Source of the DNA: Polychytrium aggregatum
Taxonomy: Eukaryota; Chytridiomycota; Chytridiomycetes; Polychytriales
Assembly: GCF_025602895.1 (NCBI RefSeq)
Contig: NW_026516247.1
Span: 310,001 to 374,000, forward strand
Reading direction: 5' to 3'
DNA: 64,000 nucleotides
A program made the position numbers and the translations under genes. Under the pieces are notes generated by a model. The model had not been told where the DNA came from. It did not search any database and was given only the letters and a program-made list of their open reading frames with translations. Positions 11,388-23,907 of this stretch are shown one piece after another. Numbering within the stretch: the first letter of the stretch is position 1; each line of letters begins with the position of its first letter.

Positions 11388-13295
11388 ATGTCGCTTGTTC
11401 GCTCCATTGCCTCGCACCCGGACTATCTGAGCCTGATCTCCTCCCAGCCGCCGACCAAGCTGGTGAGCAGCACGGTCAAAGCCCGTCGCAAATCTTCTGC
11501 ACGAATATCGGCGCGAAATCGCTGTCGTGCTTTACTCTCTAACGATTGCCCTCCCCTTCTCCCACCCACGCCCCATCCCCAACTCACAATACCGTGCGTC
11601 GCCAGGTCGTTGTCGATTTTACAGCGGCTTGGTGTGGTCCCTGCCAACAGATCAAGCCTGGTATGGGCCTCGTTCTCCGATCTGTCCAACCGTCGCCTCG
11701 CTACTGCTGCATTTCCTTTTCTGTTTCTTCGACTATCCCAGAGGACGGCCGAGAGGTTTGGCGGTTACTCCGGCACGACTCCTCTTGCTTCAGCTCGTTT
11801 GCTTATCGATCGTTCTCTCGTCAGTGTTTGCGGATTACAGCAAGCGCTTCACGTACGTGTCAAGATATCGTGATGTCTCGCTGCTGGCACAAAGAGAGCA
11901 GGAAAGGCAGTTGCCGAAGTCAAAGAGATTTCCGTTGCATAGTAATTGGATGAATCACTCGGCTGTGTTGTGTTGTGCCCGGGTCTGATGCCTCGATGGC
12001 TGTAGACACGTTGTCTTTGCCCAGGTGGATGTGGACCAGCTCCAGGAAACTGCCCAGCACGCCGGGGTCACGGCAATGCCGACCTTTCAGTTCTACAAGG
12101 CCGGAAACAAGATCGGCGAGCTCAAGGGCGCTGACCCAGCAGCTCTGCTGAACCTCATCAAGGTACGCTCGGAGCAACAAACGTGGCGAGTGAGGGTCTG
12201 TGAGCCGCGGCTGGTTGGGCAGCTGGGAGCTGGACGACCCGAGGGTTGGGATGGAATATGGTGCGCTTGAAGATAGTATGGCGTTCAGGCAAGCCTGGAC
12301 AGAAGCTCCGGCTGCCGTATGACGAAGGTCTCATCTGCCAACATCGCATCTCCAGCAACATCAAGGCCCCGCCGAAGAAGGGCCGTCTGCCGCTGTCTCT
12401 GGACATGTAAGTTTGTGATGGACCTGTTGCTGCGAGACTGTCATGCTGATGGTAGCTGTGGATCTGCGCGTAATGCCCCATCCACTAACTTGGGCCGCTC
12501 TTGGGCGAATTGCGACCGCAGATCGACCTGAGTGACTTTATAAGCAAGAATCAAGTTGAATGCTTGAACGAGAACGACAAACACACTGTCCGCAATATCC
12601 TCGAGAAGAACGACGCCTATCTCGAGAGCGATGTCGATGAACAGCTCATCATCTCGATTCCCTTCAACCAGGCCGTCAAGCTGCACTCGATCAAGATTGT
12701 CGCCGACAAAGGTGCGTGAATCCCCCGTACGATGGCAAGCCAACCGGTGGTGTCAGAGTTGATCGCTGTGCAGAGAAGCTGCCAGCTGGACCCTCTGTCT
12801 GGCGGGATGACAGCCTTTGCAGCGGTGGTGATGGCGCTAAGGCGCTAAGGCGCATCCAGCCTGCTGACACGACTGTGCGTTTGTTTCAGAAACGGCACCC
12901 AGAACAATCAAGACCTTTGTCAACCAGGCCACGACGCTTTCGTTCGATGACGCCGAGAGTCGCCCCGAGGTCGAGACAATCGAGTTGGCCGAAAGGGATT
13001 ACGAAGCAACATCGATTGTGGGCCTGAGGTTTGTCAAGTACCAGAACGTCCACAGCTTCACGGTATGTGCACGAACCCGGATGCCCTCCCTACGGCCGCA
13101 CTTGGAAACAAGGCTGCATCATATCTGACCCTTCATATCCGTGACAACGCTCAGCTCTTTGTGGCTGACAATCTGTCCGGCTCCGAGACGACGCGGATCA
13201 AGCAAATCATCCTGTATGGCACGCCGGTGGAGACCACCAAGATTTCGGATCTGAAGAAGGTCGAGCACACGCACGCAGATGGCTCGAAACACTGA
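11388..13295 (+). CDS. TXNL1: thioredoxin-like protein 1 (thioredoxin plus PITH domain)
   Basis: Seven exons (11388-11462, 11606-11660, 11825-11852, 12006-12162, 12522-12711, 12890-13062, 13155-13295) give 272 residues. Residues 1-105 are a thioredoxin fold with the redox motif in VDFTAAWCGPCQQIKP (CGPC intact) and the cis-Pro region GVTAMPTFQFYKAG. Residues from about 106 form the PITH domain: IDLSDFISKNQVECLNEND, LESDVDEQLIISIPFNQAVK, RFVKYQNVHSFTLFVADN and TTRIKQIILYGTPV. In other eukaryotes TXNL1 binds the 26S proteasome through PITH. The linker between the domains is short if exon 4 splices directly to 12522; an additional small exon in the 359-base intron cannot be excluded. The His at the extreme C-terminus is as in family members. 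Confidence 0.9.
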
Positions 13296-13804
13296 GTTGA
13301 TGACGTTGTGCGGCCAAGCAGTGCATCCACGGCCGATGGATCAGATGGGATCCATCATCTGTCTGCGGCACCATGCATAGAGCAATAGCAATACAGCTTT
13401 CTGGTCTTTGCTTGCGAGACGCAACACTGCCGTCGCGGGCCAGAGCGAATAGTCGGGCTGCCTGCTCCGCTGGCATGTCCAGTTCCGTTGCCATGTCCAG
13501 TTCCGTTGCCATGTCATGTCACTGCCATGCCGGGAGTGATGCTGTCTCGCTTATGTAAGCCACGCACACGTGAGCGTTTTTTTTCTCGGCTGCTTCTCGT
13601 CAGGCTCGCGCCCGGCCTGTGTGCTGCGCGGCCACTGAGCTTGTGTTGTCCTGCACATCCGGCTCGCTCCAGCAACTATTGTCCTGCTCTCTCCTTCGAG
13701 GCTCCCAGATCAGAAGCAACCGGCTGCCCTGTCCGTCCGTGCGGCTCGAATCGATCAACCTCATCCCGCCGCATCGCATATCTTCCCTGTGTACCGAGCC
13801 CGTC
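13296..13804. other. intergenic between TXNL1 and eIF3m
   Basis: About 500 bases with the 18-bp duplication and the presumed eIF3m promoter. No further gene seen. Confidence 0.35.
13474..13509. repeat. 18-bp tandem duplication, 3' of TXNL1
   Basis: Two perfect copies of CATGTCCAGTTCCGTTGC stand head to tail, followed by degenerate CATGTCA fragments. Confidence 0.8.
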
Positions 13805-16230
13805 ATGACCAGCATCGCTTTCTACGAAGATCAGCAGGTCGGATATCGGCAACCACAGAGCTTTCGTTTGTTGAGCTTGGAGGGGAACGACGACCATCGC
13901 CTTTGGCGGCCAGCGGACTCTCCTGGCTGCTGTTGTCCCGATCGACACGGACAATGCTCGCTTGGCGGCACTCCGCCGGTCTATTCCATTGGCCGGCGCT
14001 GGATCTGGCGAGCCTGATGGGAGGGCCTTGCGAGCCTGCAATCTGCACTCTGATATCCGGGGCACTCTCGCCTCGGGCAAACGACAAGCGATCGGGATTC
14101 GGATGGCGCATCGATCTCCAGAGGCCCGTTACTAATCGACGCCAAAACACTGCTGCGTCCGGCTTGCGGATCCTACAGACCCTCAACCTCGCCGGTCTCA
14201 TCGGAAACCTGAAGGGAGAACAGGCCGATGGCGCTTTTTTCACCAAGGCCCAGTCGCTCGTTGAGAGCGGCGATCTCTCTGCTGTCCTGGACCTGTTTGT
14301 CGGCGAAGTGGCTGTCCTGCTCAAGGCCGAGAACGCTGGTACGTCTGTCCATGCCGCGGGTAGATTCTCGGATCGGGCCGACCTGTCCTTCGTCGTGCTC
14401 GAGTTCTCGGGCATCTTGGTCGGCGCTTGAGCTTTGTGCAGCCCATTGCCTGACATCTCTCTCTTTCTCTCTCTCTGGAATGCTGGTCTCCAGCTTTTGA
14501 AGCCGCCTTCAACCTGCTGATTGCGCTGATCAGCACCCATGCCACCGACGACAACATCTCGGACCTGGCCAAGAAAATCATCGATCCCGTCGTCGCCAGC
14601 CCTGCTGAGAAGGGCCAGCTCAAGCTCAAAGTGTATGGCTGCTCGTCTCGATCCACTCGGATGCGCAATCGCTTGGACTGAAGTACCATCAGTCGCGTCA
14701 CCTCTGTGGCTCCTCGGCCAGCTACGATGACTCTGTTAACAATAGGCTTTTACTTTCATGACCCTCTCCGCTTATGCCGACTTGCTTGGCTGGCTACTCT
14801 GCGACTGCCAACGGATCCGATGCAATCCCAAATGGCGACTGCATCTGCTCGTGCATACGGATGCTTGTGTATCCGACCCCGACACACGAGCAGCCTGAGC
14901 AACCTATTCAACACCGTGTCCACCTCGAGCACCGTTCGCTACGACACCTATGTTGCCATCATCAAAGTTGCCTCCAAGAACGGCGAAGTTGAGGCTGTGA
15001 TTCCCCAGCTGCACCTGGTCGACGCCTGGCTGGCCGAGTGGGGCGTTTCTCTCAACCAGACCCGGGCCCTGTATCTCCTCATCAGCGAAAAGCTCTCCGA
15101 CAGCCAGTAAGCCGTCGTTCTTCTGCCGCCTTGCCATGAGAAGCGAGGGCAGTTCAGTATCCGTGGTGCAGCCAGCAGATCTGCATCTGGATGCGTATCC
15201 GTGCACTTGACAGGTCGTGCGGACCACTCCCACTGCAGCTGGCCGTGGGTGACCTTGTATTCAGTTGAAGGTGCAGACTATGCTGCTGACACCTCCTCGC
15301 TGCCCTCTTGCCCCCCTGTTGCCGCGATGGAAAGCCCCCAGCAGTCATACGAGCAGCTTTTGAAATACCTCGCCACCTTTGACAATGCCGATGCCGCTGG
15401 CCTGAAGACCTCGAAAGAGCACGCAATCAAGGCTGTCAAGAAGGCCATCTCGATCCCCGAGGTCCTGAACTTTGAGGACCTGGCCAAGCTGGAGGCCATC
15501 AAGGCACTGAAAACCGAGAAGATCTTCACTCTGGTCAACATCTTCCTTAGCGATAACCTTGCCGCCTACCAGGACTTTGTCAAGAAGAACCCAGACTTTT
15601 GCAAGAAAGAGGGTATGCCCTTCCATTCGTTCCCTTCGAGGCCGACGTAGCCCAGCATCAATGCCTGCACACTTCCCCGTCACAGAGCTGGCCTCTGACT
15701 CGACTGTGATTGCTTGCGCCACCCCTCTAGGTCTCAACCACGAAGATAACCTCCACAAGATTCGCCTGCTGTCGCTCGCCAGTCTGGCCGCTTCACATGT
15801 CGAGAACGAGGTTGCTTACTCGACAATTGCCAAGGCTCTCGCTATCGAGGACGATGAGGTTGAATTCTGGGTTATTGATGGTAGGCAGCGAGAATGGGTG
15901 GTGCTGTGGTGCGAGGGTTGATTCATCCGACGCCTCTGCCAGATGAAATCAGGCTGGTGTGCGTGCAGCCCGCTGAGAGACCCTTTGTTCATCCCTGTAG
16001 TGATCCGCGCTGGCTTGGTGGATGCCAAGATGAACCAGCTCAAAAAGACGGTCGTTGTCAGCCGATCAACCCACCGCGTCTTTGGCAAGGAACAGTGGAA
16101 GTTCCTTGGTGAGAGACTGAATGGATGGAGGGCCAACCTCAAGGAGGTTCTGCAGGTGATTGCCAACGCCAAACTGATCGCTGAAGCTCAAACACTCGAG
16201 GCCGAACCCACGGTAATCACCAATGCCTAA
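13805..16230 (+). CDS. EIF3M: translation initiation factor eIF3 subunit m (PCI domain)
   Basis: Seven exons (13805-13837, 14179-14338, 14494-14632, 14891-15106, 15335-15612, 15731-15880, 16001-16230) sum to 402 codons. Landmarks of eIF3m are present in order: KVSLSNLFN and [19 protein letters not shown], a helical repeat region with [20 protein letters not shown], then the PCI core with [39 protein letters not shown] and the highly conserved [19 protein letters not shown]. eIF3m is a core subunit of the eIF3 octamer that bridges mRNA recruitment to the 40S ribosome. The third exon is read as ending at 14632, because only that donor (GTATGG) keeps the next exon in frame. The first exon is only 11 codons and rests on the splice phase. 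Confidence 0.92.
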
Positions 16231-16817
16231 GTGCAAATACACTCTCCGGGGCGCATAGCTCGCTGTTTTCCCTCGTTGTCGTTATCTCCCTGGGATAGGA
16301 TGGGGAGGAAGGAAGGAGGAAGGAGGGAGCATGGCATTGGGTGGGATCTGTGCCGAGAGGCAGTCAACGACGTGCATGCCGGACAAACCCGGGGGCGCAT
16401 CGAATCGAGTCGAATCGAGACAGAGAGCGGGGCGACCCGGTTGTCCTGGACAGATACTGCATGAACGCTCATGGGTCCCGAACATGGGCACGAAGAGTCA
16501 TGTCGAGCCAGACAGGGCGGGCAGCAAGCACAAGCACCGTGCCCCGGCGCTGATGCCCCATTCGAGACCCGCTTGTCGTCGTTGTCGAGCCGCTGTCGGG
16601 TCGTTTGTCGAGCCAGGCGGATGCCGGCCACCAGGCCCCACCCCGCGATGAGGACGGCGCCGCTGTTCCGGCGCGCCTCGGAAGCACCGACCCAGCAGGC
16701 TTTTTAACGCCCGCACGCTTGGCAAACGATACCCATCCGCACCAAGATCCGCCCCGAGGCTGCAACCAACCCATCCACCTGCATCCGACACTCACCACTC
16801 GCCTCGGTCCCCGTCCA
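16231..16817. other. intergenic between eIF3m and PAH
   Basis: Nearly 600 bases of GC-rich sequence with an AG-rich run near 16,300. It must hold the PAH promoter; I see no other gene. Confidence 0.4.
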
Positions 16818-19800
16818 ATGCTGCTGCGTAGCTTCAAGCCTGTTCGTCTGGGTGTGCTGGGTCCTCTGAGCCGTGCGGCTCCCAGTCCCATCGCCGCCAG
16901 CCACGCCGCTCGTTTCGGTCGCTCGGCAGCCCTTGGTCGCCCTATGCCCCATCAGATATCCACCATTGCGGTCGATCGCCGGTTTCTCTCGGCATACACC
17001 TCTGGCTCGTACACGAGCGGCGTGCCCCTCAAGACCACGATCTAGTGGGTATCGCCTTGCGTGCCGAGTCGCTGTTTCCATGGCGGATGTGACTCCCACA
17101 ATTTGCTCTGCCTTGGATCTGCCTTGGATCTGCCTTGATTCCGTTCGAACTCGCTGTTCTCATCCCGTCAATGCTCCTTTTGTTCAATTGCACTCAACCC
17201 TCCTCCTGCTCCGCGCAGCTTTGTGATCCAGGATCGAGTCGGCGCTCTGGACGATCTGCTTCCCCAGATCAGCGGCCTCAACATCTCGCTGACCCGCATC
17301 GAGTCGCGCCCCTCCAAGACCAAGGGATTCTACGACTTTTTCATCGACTTTGACGCGCAATCCGAGAAGGAGGTCGAGCTCGCTCTCTCCAACCTCAGGG
17401 ACCTCGTCAAAGAAATCAAGGTCGTCTCCACGGGCTCCAGTAACTCCGGTGCGTGCGGATTCGCCCTCGGCGATGTTCAGATCCATGACTGCGCTGATGC
17501 CTCGGCCAAGGCCTTTCATTCGCCTGTCTGTTCGGCATGGTCGTGGTCGCTGGGCTGTTTATGAATCTGACTTGTGTACCTTGGCTCGGCACAGTGCTGT
17601 CTGCCGTCCCTTGGTTCCCACGAAAAATCGCCGATCTCGATTCCTTCACCGACAAGGTGCTTTCGTACGGAAACGTGAGTAGTCAGTGCACGAGCCCATT
17701 TTCAATTTGCAGAGGGCCCACTGCAGCGCACTTTGCGGATGAAGGCCCCGGCAGGTTCCTAAACTGCGAACCATATCGACACTCAATCGTCACCAGGAGC
17801 TCGATGCCGATCACCCGGGCTTCACCGACAACAAGTACCGCGAGCGCCGAGCTGAGATCACCAAGATCGCCCGCACCTATCGCCAGTGAGTGCTAGATCC
17901 AGTGGGATTCTCGGCATCTTGGGATGCGAGGGCGATCGCTCCTGCCGACCCCGCGTATGTGACTCGACCCAGGATGCACCTCACTCCTCCACTTGTTTGC
18001 TGACTCCACCTCGCTATACGGCTTATTGATCAATGTTCCCAGCGGCCGTCCTGTTCCCCACATCGAATACACCCCGGACGAAGTCAAGACCTGGTGAGTC
18101 CGGCATGTGTCGTCTCAGGCACCCGCGAGCAGTCCATCTCATTCACATACGACCCCATCTCTCTCTCTCTCTCTCTCTGCCAAAGGGGGACTGTCTTTGA
18201 CAAGCTTACTGCTCTCTACCCGACACACGCCTGTCGCGAGCATCAGTATGTCTTCCCGGTAGGTGCTGGATATCCGATTACTCTCTTCCCATCGAAAGCC
18301 GCTGATCGGCGACGCCAACTCCAGTGGTGGACCAATCGGTCCCCAGCCCTGCTTCTGACTCGCTCGGTCGATATTGTGGATGTAGCTGCTTATCCAAAAC
18401 TGCGGATACCGTCGGGACAACATTCCGCAACTCGAGGACGTCTCCCGCTTCATGAAAGGTGTGTGCAATTGTTGCACATGAGCCCGTGCCCTGAGCATTG
18501 GATCGTGGCAAAGTATGGTATCCACTGCACCGCAAGTGCCACTGACGGTCCCCTGTGCTCAACAGATTGTACGGGCTGGACGATTCGCCCTGTCACCGGA
18601 CTGCTTTCGTCCCGCGACTTCCTCAACGGTCTTGCCTTCCGGGTCTTCCATAGCACCCAGTATATCCGTCACCATTCCGTGCCGCTGTACACCCCCGAGC
18701 CCGATGTCTGCCACGAGCTCTTGGGCCATGTGCCTCTCTACGCCGATCCAGACTTTGCTGACTTTTCGCAGGAGATTGGGCTGGCTTCCCTTGGCGCTAC
18801 AGACGAGGTAAGCCCATGATTGGCTCCAGGAGAACCACAGAGTCCATCAAAGCACAATATCTTCACGAGTCTCCATCCCGCTGACCATTTGCTGATCTTG
18901 GTCCCACCAGGATATCCAAAAGCTTGCTACCGTAAGTTCCAACAGCCAGCGCCTTGGGCCAGCTGCTGCTTGAGGATGTGGCTCATGTCGATTGACAGTC
19001 CAAAACCGACCGCGGACTCACAACCATCCCTTCCGTTGTTCTCGATTGTATATTTGCCTGCCTGGTACTTTGCCCCGCCGAAAAGATCTACTGGTTTACT
19101 GGTAAGTCGCTGCATCCGGGCTTGGCAGGCGCGAGCTGCTCTGGGTGCTCTGGTTGCTCTGGTTGCTCTGGGTGCTCTGGTTGCTCTGGTTGCTCTGGTT
19201 GCTGGCACTGGCCACTGCTCCTCCAGCAGATGCTCCTCCATTCTCACTAACGCCGACATCAATCTTCTGCTCCCAGTCGAGTTTGGCGTCACTCGCGAGG
19301 GTGAAGGTGTTAAAGCCTATGGAGCCGGCCTGCTCTCTAGCTTTGGCGAGCTCGAGGTAGGTTTGGTAGTCGTATGTTTGTCCATCACCAACACCAACAG
19401 CAATGGCTGATGGCTGTGGTGCCAATGAGCCAGTGATGCTGACCCAAGTCGACAAACTCTATCATCCCTCCCTTGCCCCTCCGGCTCCGATAGTACTGTC
19501 TGAGTGATAAGGCCAGCCGAGCACCGTTTGTTCCCGAAGTCGTTGCCAACACCAAATACCCGTGAGTAACGTTGTCCTGGGGGCTGCGGTGTTTTGCGTT
19601 TGGTCCGCCCAGCGACACACTTGATTGATCGACGGCATTGCCGACTGACCGCCGCTGACTGCCATCTCCCTGCGACAGAATCACATCCTACCAGCCGCTG
19701 TACTTTGTCACGGAGAGCTTCAAGGAGATGAAGGAGCAAGTCCGGTGAGCAATCGCCAGTCCGGAGTGGGCGCAACCGGGAATGCAGCCACTGTCCGCCT

Positions 19801-20103
19801 CGGGCTGGTTGAACAACGCAGTTCCTGGCCCGCCCTGTGCGCACAACCCCATTTTCCTGCGCGCTGACCCGATTTCATTCATCTTGCATGCCCTCCCCCA
19901 CCCCGATGTTGCACCGGACGGCCCTCCACCGACCCGCCAGCGAATACGCCAACTCGATGGAGCGCCCGTTCGTTGTGCGATACAACGCCCTCACCCAGAG
20001 CATCGAGGTCCTGGACACCAAGGACAAGGTTCTCCGATTCGCCTCCAACCTACGCGGCGACATCACCAGGCTGATGAATGCCATCGACCGCATTGCAATG
20101 TAA
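16818..20103 (+). CDS. PAH: phenylalanine-4-hydroxylase (tetrahydropterin-dependent)
   Basis: Fourteen exons sum to 493 codons. The N-terminus is Arg/Ala/Ser-rich ([17 protein letters not shown]...) and could be a mitochondrial targeting peptide. An ACT regulatory domain follows ([30 protein letters not shown]). The catalytic domain contains [64 protein letters not shown], and the iron site [17 protein letters not shown] (two His), completed by the Glu of [27 protein letters not shown] and [14 protein letters not shown] also match. It converts phenylalanine to tyrosine. Three exons are very small (51, 21 and 16 bases), and the 16-base one at 19086-19101 encodes most of IYWFT. The enzyme is absent from most Dikarya, so its presence fits an early-diverging fungus. 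A C-terminal tetramerisation helix is present ([15 protein letters not shown]). Confidence 0.93.
19137..19206. repeat. 9-bp tandem repeat in a PAH intron
   Basis: About seven to eight units of GCTCTGGKT lie in the intron between the 16-base exon and the VEFG exon. Confidence 0.85.
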
Positions 20104-20800
20104 TGCCGCCCCGCCTGCCTGGCTGCCCGGGGTGTGTCTTCCGGGGGTGTGTCTCCCCCCCTCCCTGCGTGATTGCGACTTGCTCGGAGCAGGGCCGACC
20201 CTGCCGCCCGTTGCTCTCCCCTGCGCGCCTCCTGTGGCTCTGTCCGCTCTTGTGAATACAACAGCCACGATCTGCGCGTCGTCGCTCCTTTGGGCCTGCT
20301 GTACCGCATGTGCGGGGTGTGTCCTGATGCACAGGGCCCATGGCGGCCGGTGTGGGCCTCTGCGCTGGTTGCACATGTGCCCCAGACGCAACAATCGCAC
20401 AGCCCACAAGGAGCTGTGCCCGATCGCCTGTGCTCGCCGTCGAACGAACAAGCGACTTTCTCCCCCTGCGGGCTGCCAGGCTTGCTCGCAAGCAATCCCC
20501 GCCCCGCCAAGCATTCCGCATCGGACGCACCCGCCTTTCCTTTTCGCTCGCATTGCGCTGTCCCCATGTTCCATAAGCGCGAGCCAGCGGGCTGTGTCTC
20601 GCTGAAGCCGTAATCCCATGGACTGCCCCGTCGATACCGTCGCCGTCATCGCCCACCGACACGGCGATCGTATTCTTTGTCGATAAGGCTGCGCCGATCT
20701 CCCCCGCTGCAACAAGCCCTCCTTGATCGCCTTGGGTATGAAACTCTGCTGAGCAGCTCGCCCCTCGCTTGTGGTCCAACACGCAGAGGGGCGGGTCCCC
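20104..20800. other. intergenic upstream of the peroxidase gene
   Basis: About 700 bases, very GC-rich. A 361-codon minus-strand open frame crosses it but shows no recognisable domain and runs antisense into two real genes, so I do not call it. Confidence 0.4.
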
Positions 20801-20807
20801 ATAAATA
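20801..20807 (+). promoter_or_regulatory. TATA-like box of the peroxidase gene
   Basis: ATAAATA stands in GC-rich surroundings about 95 bases upstream of the peroxidase ATG, a normal distance for a TATA box. Confidence 0.45.
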
Positions 20808-20899
20808 CCTCCAGGGGGGGGGAGAGTCGCCTTCTCCGCATCCCGCTCGTCTCGGTTCTTCTGCATCTTGGTTCGCAAGCAGCCTCACCAGCCCGAACA

Positions 20900-23740
20900 A
20901 TGAAAGCCTCGTGGTCGTTGGTTGGCTCCACCCTGCTCGCTGCCTCGTCGGTCTGGGCCGATGGTTCCGCCCGTATCCGTTCGTACTCGGGCAGCAACAA
21001 CAACCCAGACTCGCCTGCCCTGGGCACCCCCGGCAACCCGTACCTCAATGTCCTGCCGGCCCAGTTCCTGCAGGGGCTGCCGGATCCCCGCCTGGTCTCC
21101 AACGGCGTCCAGACTGGCACCCAGCCCAAACCCACGTTCTTTGGCTACCAGGACCAGGAGGAGCCTCTCTCGCGTGCCCAAGTCAACCTGTTCGAGACCT
21201 GGTTTGGCCAGGTTCGTGTCGAACTTGCAGATCCATGACTGGGGGAGGGGCGCTGCCCTGGCCAGATCCCACCGCCGATCTGCATGTCACCATCACCGTC
21301 TCGTCCATTGCCTGCCTGCTCTCATGGAACTGTCGCTAACATCGATCGCTGCGTTTGGCTCCTCGTTTCCCAGTTCATCAACCACGATCTCGAGGACGAT
21401 GCACTCACGCCCGGCCGTCCAGGGTCGGTACCCCAACGACTGCTTCGATCTCGGTCCTGCTTCTGCGTTGCTTGAGGCTGACCATGTCCACCATATCGCC
21501 CGTCTCTGCATTCCAGCTTGATCTCTGTCGCCAACATCTCCAACGATCCCCTCTTCAAGCCCTCGGCCGACAACCCCTGGAACCCCGGTCACTCTACCAG
21601 TCTGTTTTCCTCGTCGTCCGTCACCCGGCTCGTCAACGGCGTCCCCACCCCCATCAACAACGGCAACAGCTTCCTGGATCTGTCTACCATCGTAAGTCGC
21701 CTTGCGGTTGTCTTTGCGGTTGACTATGCGGCTGTCTTCACTGACCGGCCTCCATTTGCGGCATCTAACGCTTCTATCCCACCCTCTCCCCAGTATGGTC
21801 TCGACCCCGCCACCAACACCAAGCTCCGTGTTGGCACCGATGGCCTGCTCCTGACCGGCAACTACACCGGCGACGGTGGTGCCTACAACCCCCTGGTCGG
21901 CAACATCACCACTTACAACCTGGCTCCCTCGACGGCCCAAACTGGTCTGCTGACCAGCTCGAACGGCGCCATCACCCCTCCTGGCCTGTTCCCGCAGGAC
22001 ATCCAGGTTGGAGGCGACTCGCGCGCCGTCGAGAACGTGGCCCTGGCTCTGCTGCATTCCTTCTGGATCCGTGAGCACAACAGGTGCGTGCTGGCCATGA
22101 GCCGGAATGAGGGTGTGGGAGAGCAGAAGACCCTGGCGGGGCAGAGACAAGATCTGCGGCCCTTGTTCTAACAGCCTCCTTGTGCCAATCATTCAGCGTC
22201 GCCAAGGCAGTCAAGCAGGTCCTGAATGGACGTCTGGTTTCCGCCAGCGACGAGACCATTTTCCAGATTGCCCGTGCCATCACGATCAGCGAATACCAGG
22301 TATGTCTTCGCACTCGCGGCGGGACAGTGCATCACTGGGTGACTACCATCCCGCTCGGCCCCTCTCCGGAGCCATGCAATTTCAGGCTCGCCTGCGACGC
22401 TCGGCATCCACCGGCTGACCATCATCGACGCTCCGTTTCCAGTACGTCATCTTCAACGAATACGTTCCCACCATCATCGGCAAGCCTCTTCCGTTCTACA
22501 ACGGCTACAACAAGAGCGTCGATCCCACGACTTCGAACCTGTTCGCCGGTGCCATCTATCGCTATGGCCACTCGACCGTCCGCGACTACGACATCGTGGA
22601 TGTGTGCACCCACCAGCCCATCTACATGTTCAACGCCACCAGCACCCTGCCGCAGATCCAAAAGTCGTTCTTTGGCACCAAGGTCAACGTGACCGATGGC
22701 ATGATCGCCACCCGCTTCCCCTTTGGCGGCCAGATCGTTGTCCTTGGCTCGGGCCGCGACGTCATGGTAAGTGCGGCCACAGTGTCGGTGGGCGGAACAT
22801 ACGCCTGTCCATCCAGCATCCGGACGGCACTCGTTCCTGAGTGATCATGCGGAACAGAGCGACGATTCTCTGGGACTCACTGATACTATCCCCTTTCCAC
22901 CCTTCCCCACCACAACGTTGTGGCAAACAGACCCCTGCCGCTAGATACCTGGCGCTTGCTTCCGGCTCGAGTGGCGACGGCTTTGCCAACATCTTCTCCT
23001 CTCTGATCCTGTCTCGTCAGGCCGGTATGTAGCCGACAGCTGCCAGCTTTGGATCGCGCACATGTGTGCTCTGCCTGCAAGTCACTGCCGGCTTTGCGTC
23101 TGCTCATGCTCCGCCGACTATCACTGCCACAGAAACCGACACCATCATCCACAATGCCCTTCGAAACTCGATCGCTCTGGACCTGTTCAGCACCGACATC
23201 CTTCGCAGCCGTCTCGACGGCCTCCCCAGCTACACTGCTGTTCGCGCTCGCTATGGCCCCTCGGATCTCCTTACGGCCCCCGAGTGCGTCAAATCGATCT
23301 CGTCGGTTGCCTGCTTCCAGCTCATTACGCCCTCAAACCCCTCCCTTGCCCAGTCCCTGCAGTCTCTGTACACCAACGTCACCAGCATCGATGCCCTCGT
23401 CGGAGCTCTTGCCGAGGAGCGTGGCCCCAACACCGACCTTCCTCTCACCATCGCCAACTATCTGGCCGAAGAGTTTGTACGCAAGAGAGATGGCGATCGT
23501 TTCTACACCCCCATCGACCAGCTCTTGCCCACCTTGGCGGACATCATCTCTGGCGAGTTCGGCATTGCCGATGGAGCCGGCATTGCGGACGAGATCTCGT
23601 CTGCCCTGGACCTCTACAGCACCTCGATGTCCAACATCATTGGCCGAAACCTTGGTCTGTACGGCCTCCCCAACAACGTCTTCAAGGTTCCCAAGTATGC
23701 CAGCGTCGTCCCTTTCTACTCCGCCTGCCCGGCCAACTAA
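20900..23740 (+). CDS. secreted animal-type haem peroxidase
   Basis: Eight exons (20900-21211, 21374-21423, 21517-21691, 21794-22083, 22197-22299, 22443-22766, 22931-23024, 23133-23740) sum to 652 codons. A signal peptide is visible (KASWSLVGSTLLAASSVWA). The peroxidase-cyclooxygenase superfamily core is clear: distal site FGQFINHDL (Gln and His), SRAVENVALALLHSFWIREH with the catalytic Arg and haem-linked Glu of the GDSRxxE motif, proximal His in YRYGHSTV, and RNSIALDLFSTDILRSRLDG near the end. Two departures from mammalian peroxidases are seen: Asn replaces the haem-linking Asp before the distal His, and the EHNR motif reads EHNS if the exon 4/5 join is right. N-glycosylation sites are frequent, so it is probably an extracellular oxidant-producing enzyme. 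The last two exons are duplicated in inverted orientation at 63.2-64.0 kb. Confidence 0.85.
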
Positions 23741-23907
23741 TTGTCCCGCTCCATCTTTCACCTCTCAAAGCTCCCATGAATACGCGTGGGTCGCGATGGC
23801 CTCTACTCCCGTCTGTTTCCTTCTCGAGATTTGCTTGTTTCTCGAATCTATTTTCCCTCTCCTGGTTCGCTTGATGCATTTTTATATGACTTTGAAACCA
23901 CCAGGAG

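Noticed and set aside
12163-12521. Possible extra TXNL1 exon (PGQKLRLPYDEGL frame near 12,300)
   Set aside because: No acceptor/donor pair gave a multiple of three that joins both neighbours; direct splicing is simpler and sums in frame.
20050-21135. 361-codon minus-strand open frame
   Set aside because: It overlaps the last PAH exon and the first peroxidase exon antisense; high GC explains the lack of stops.
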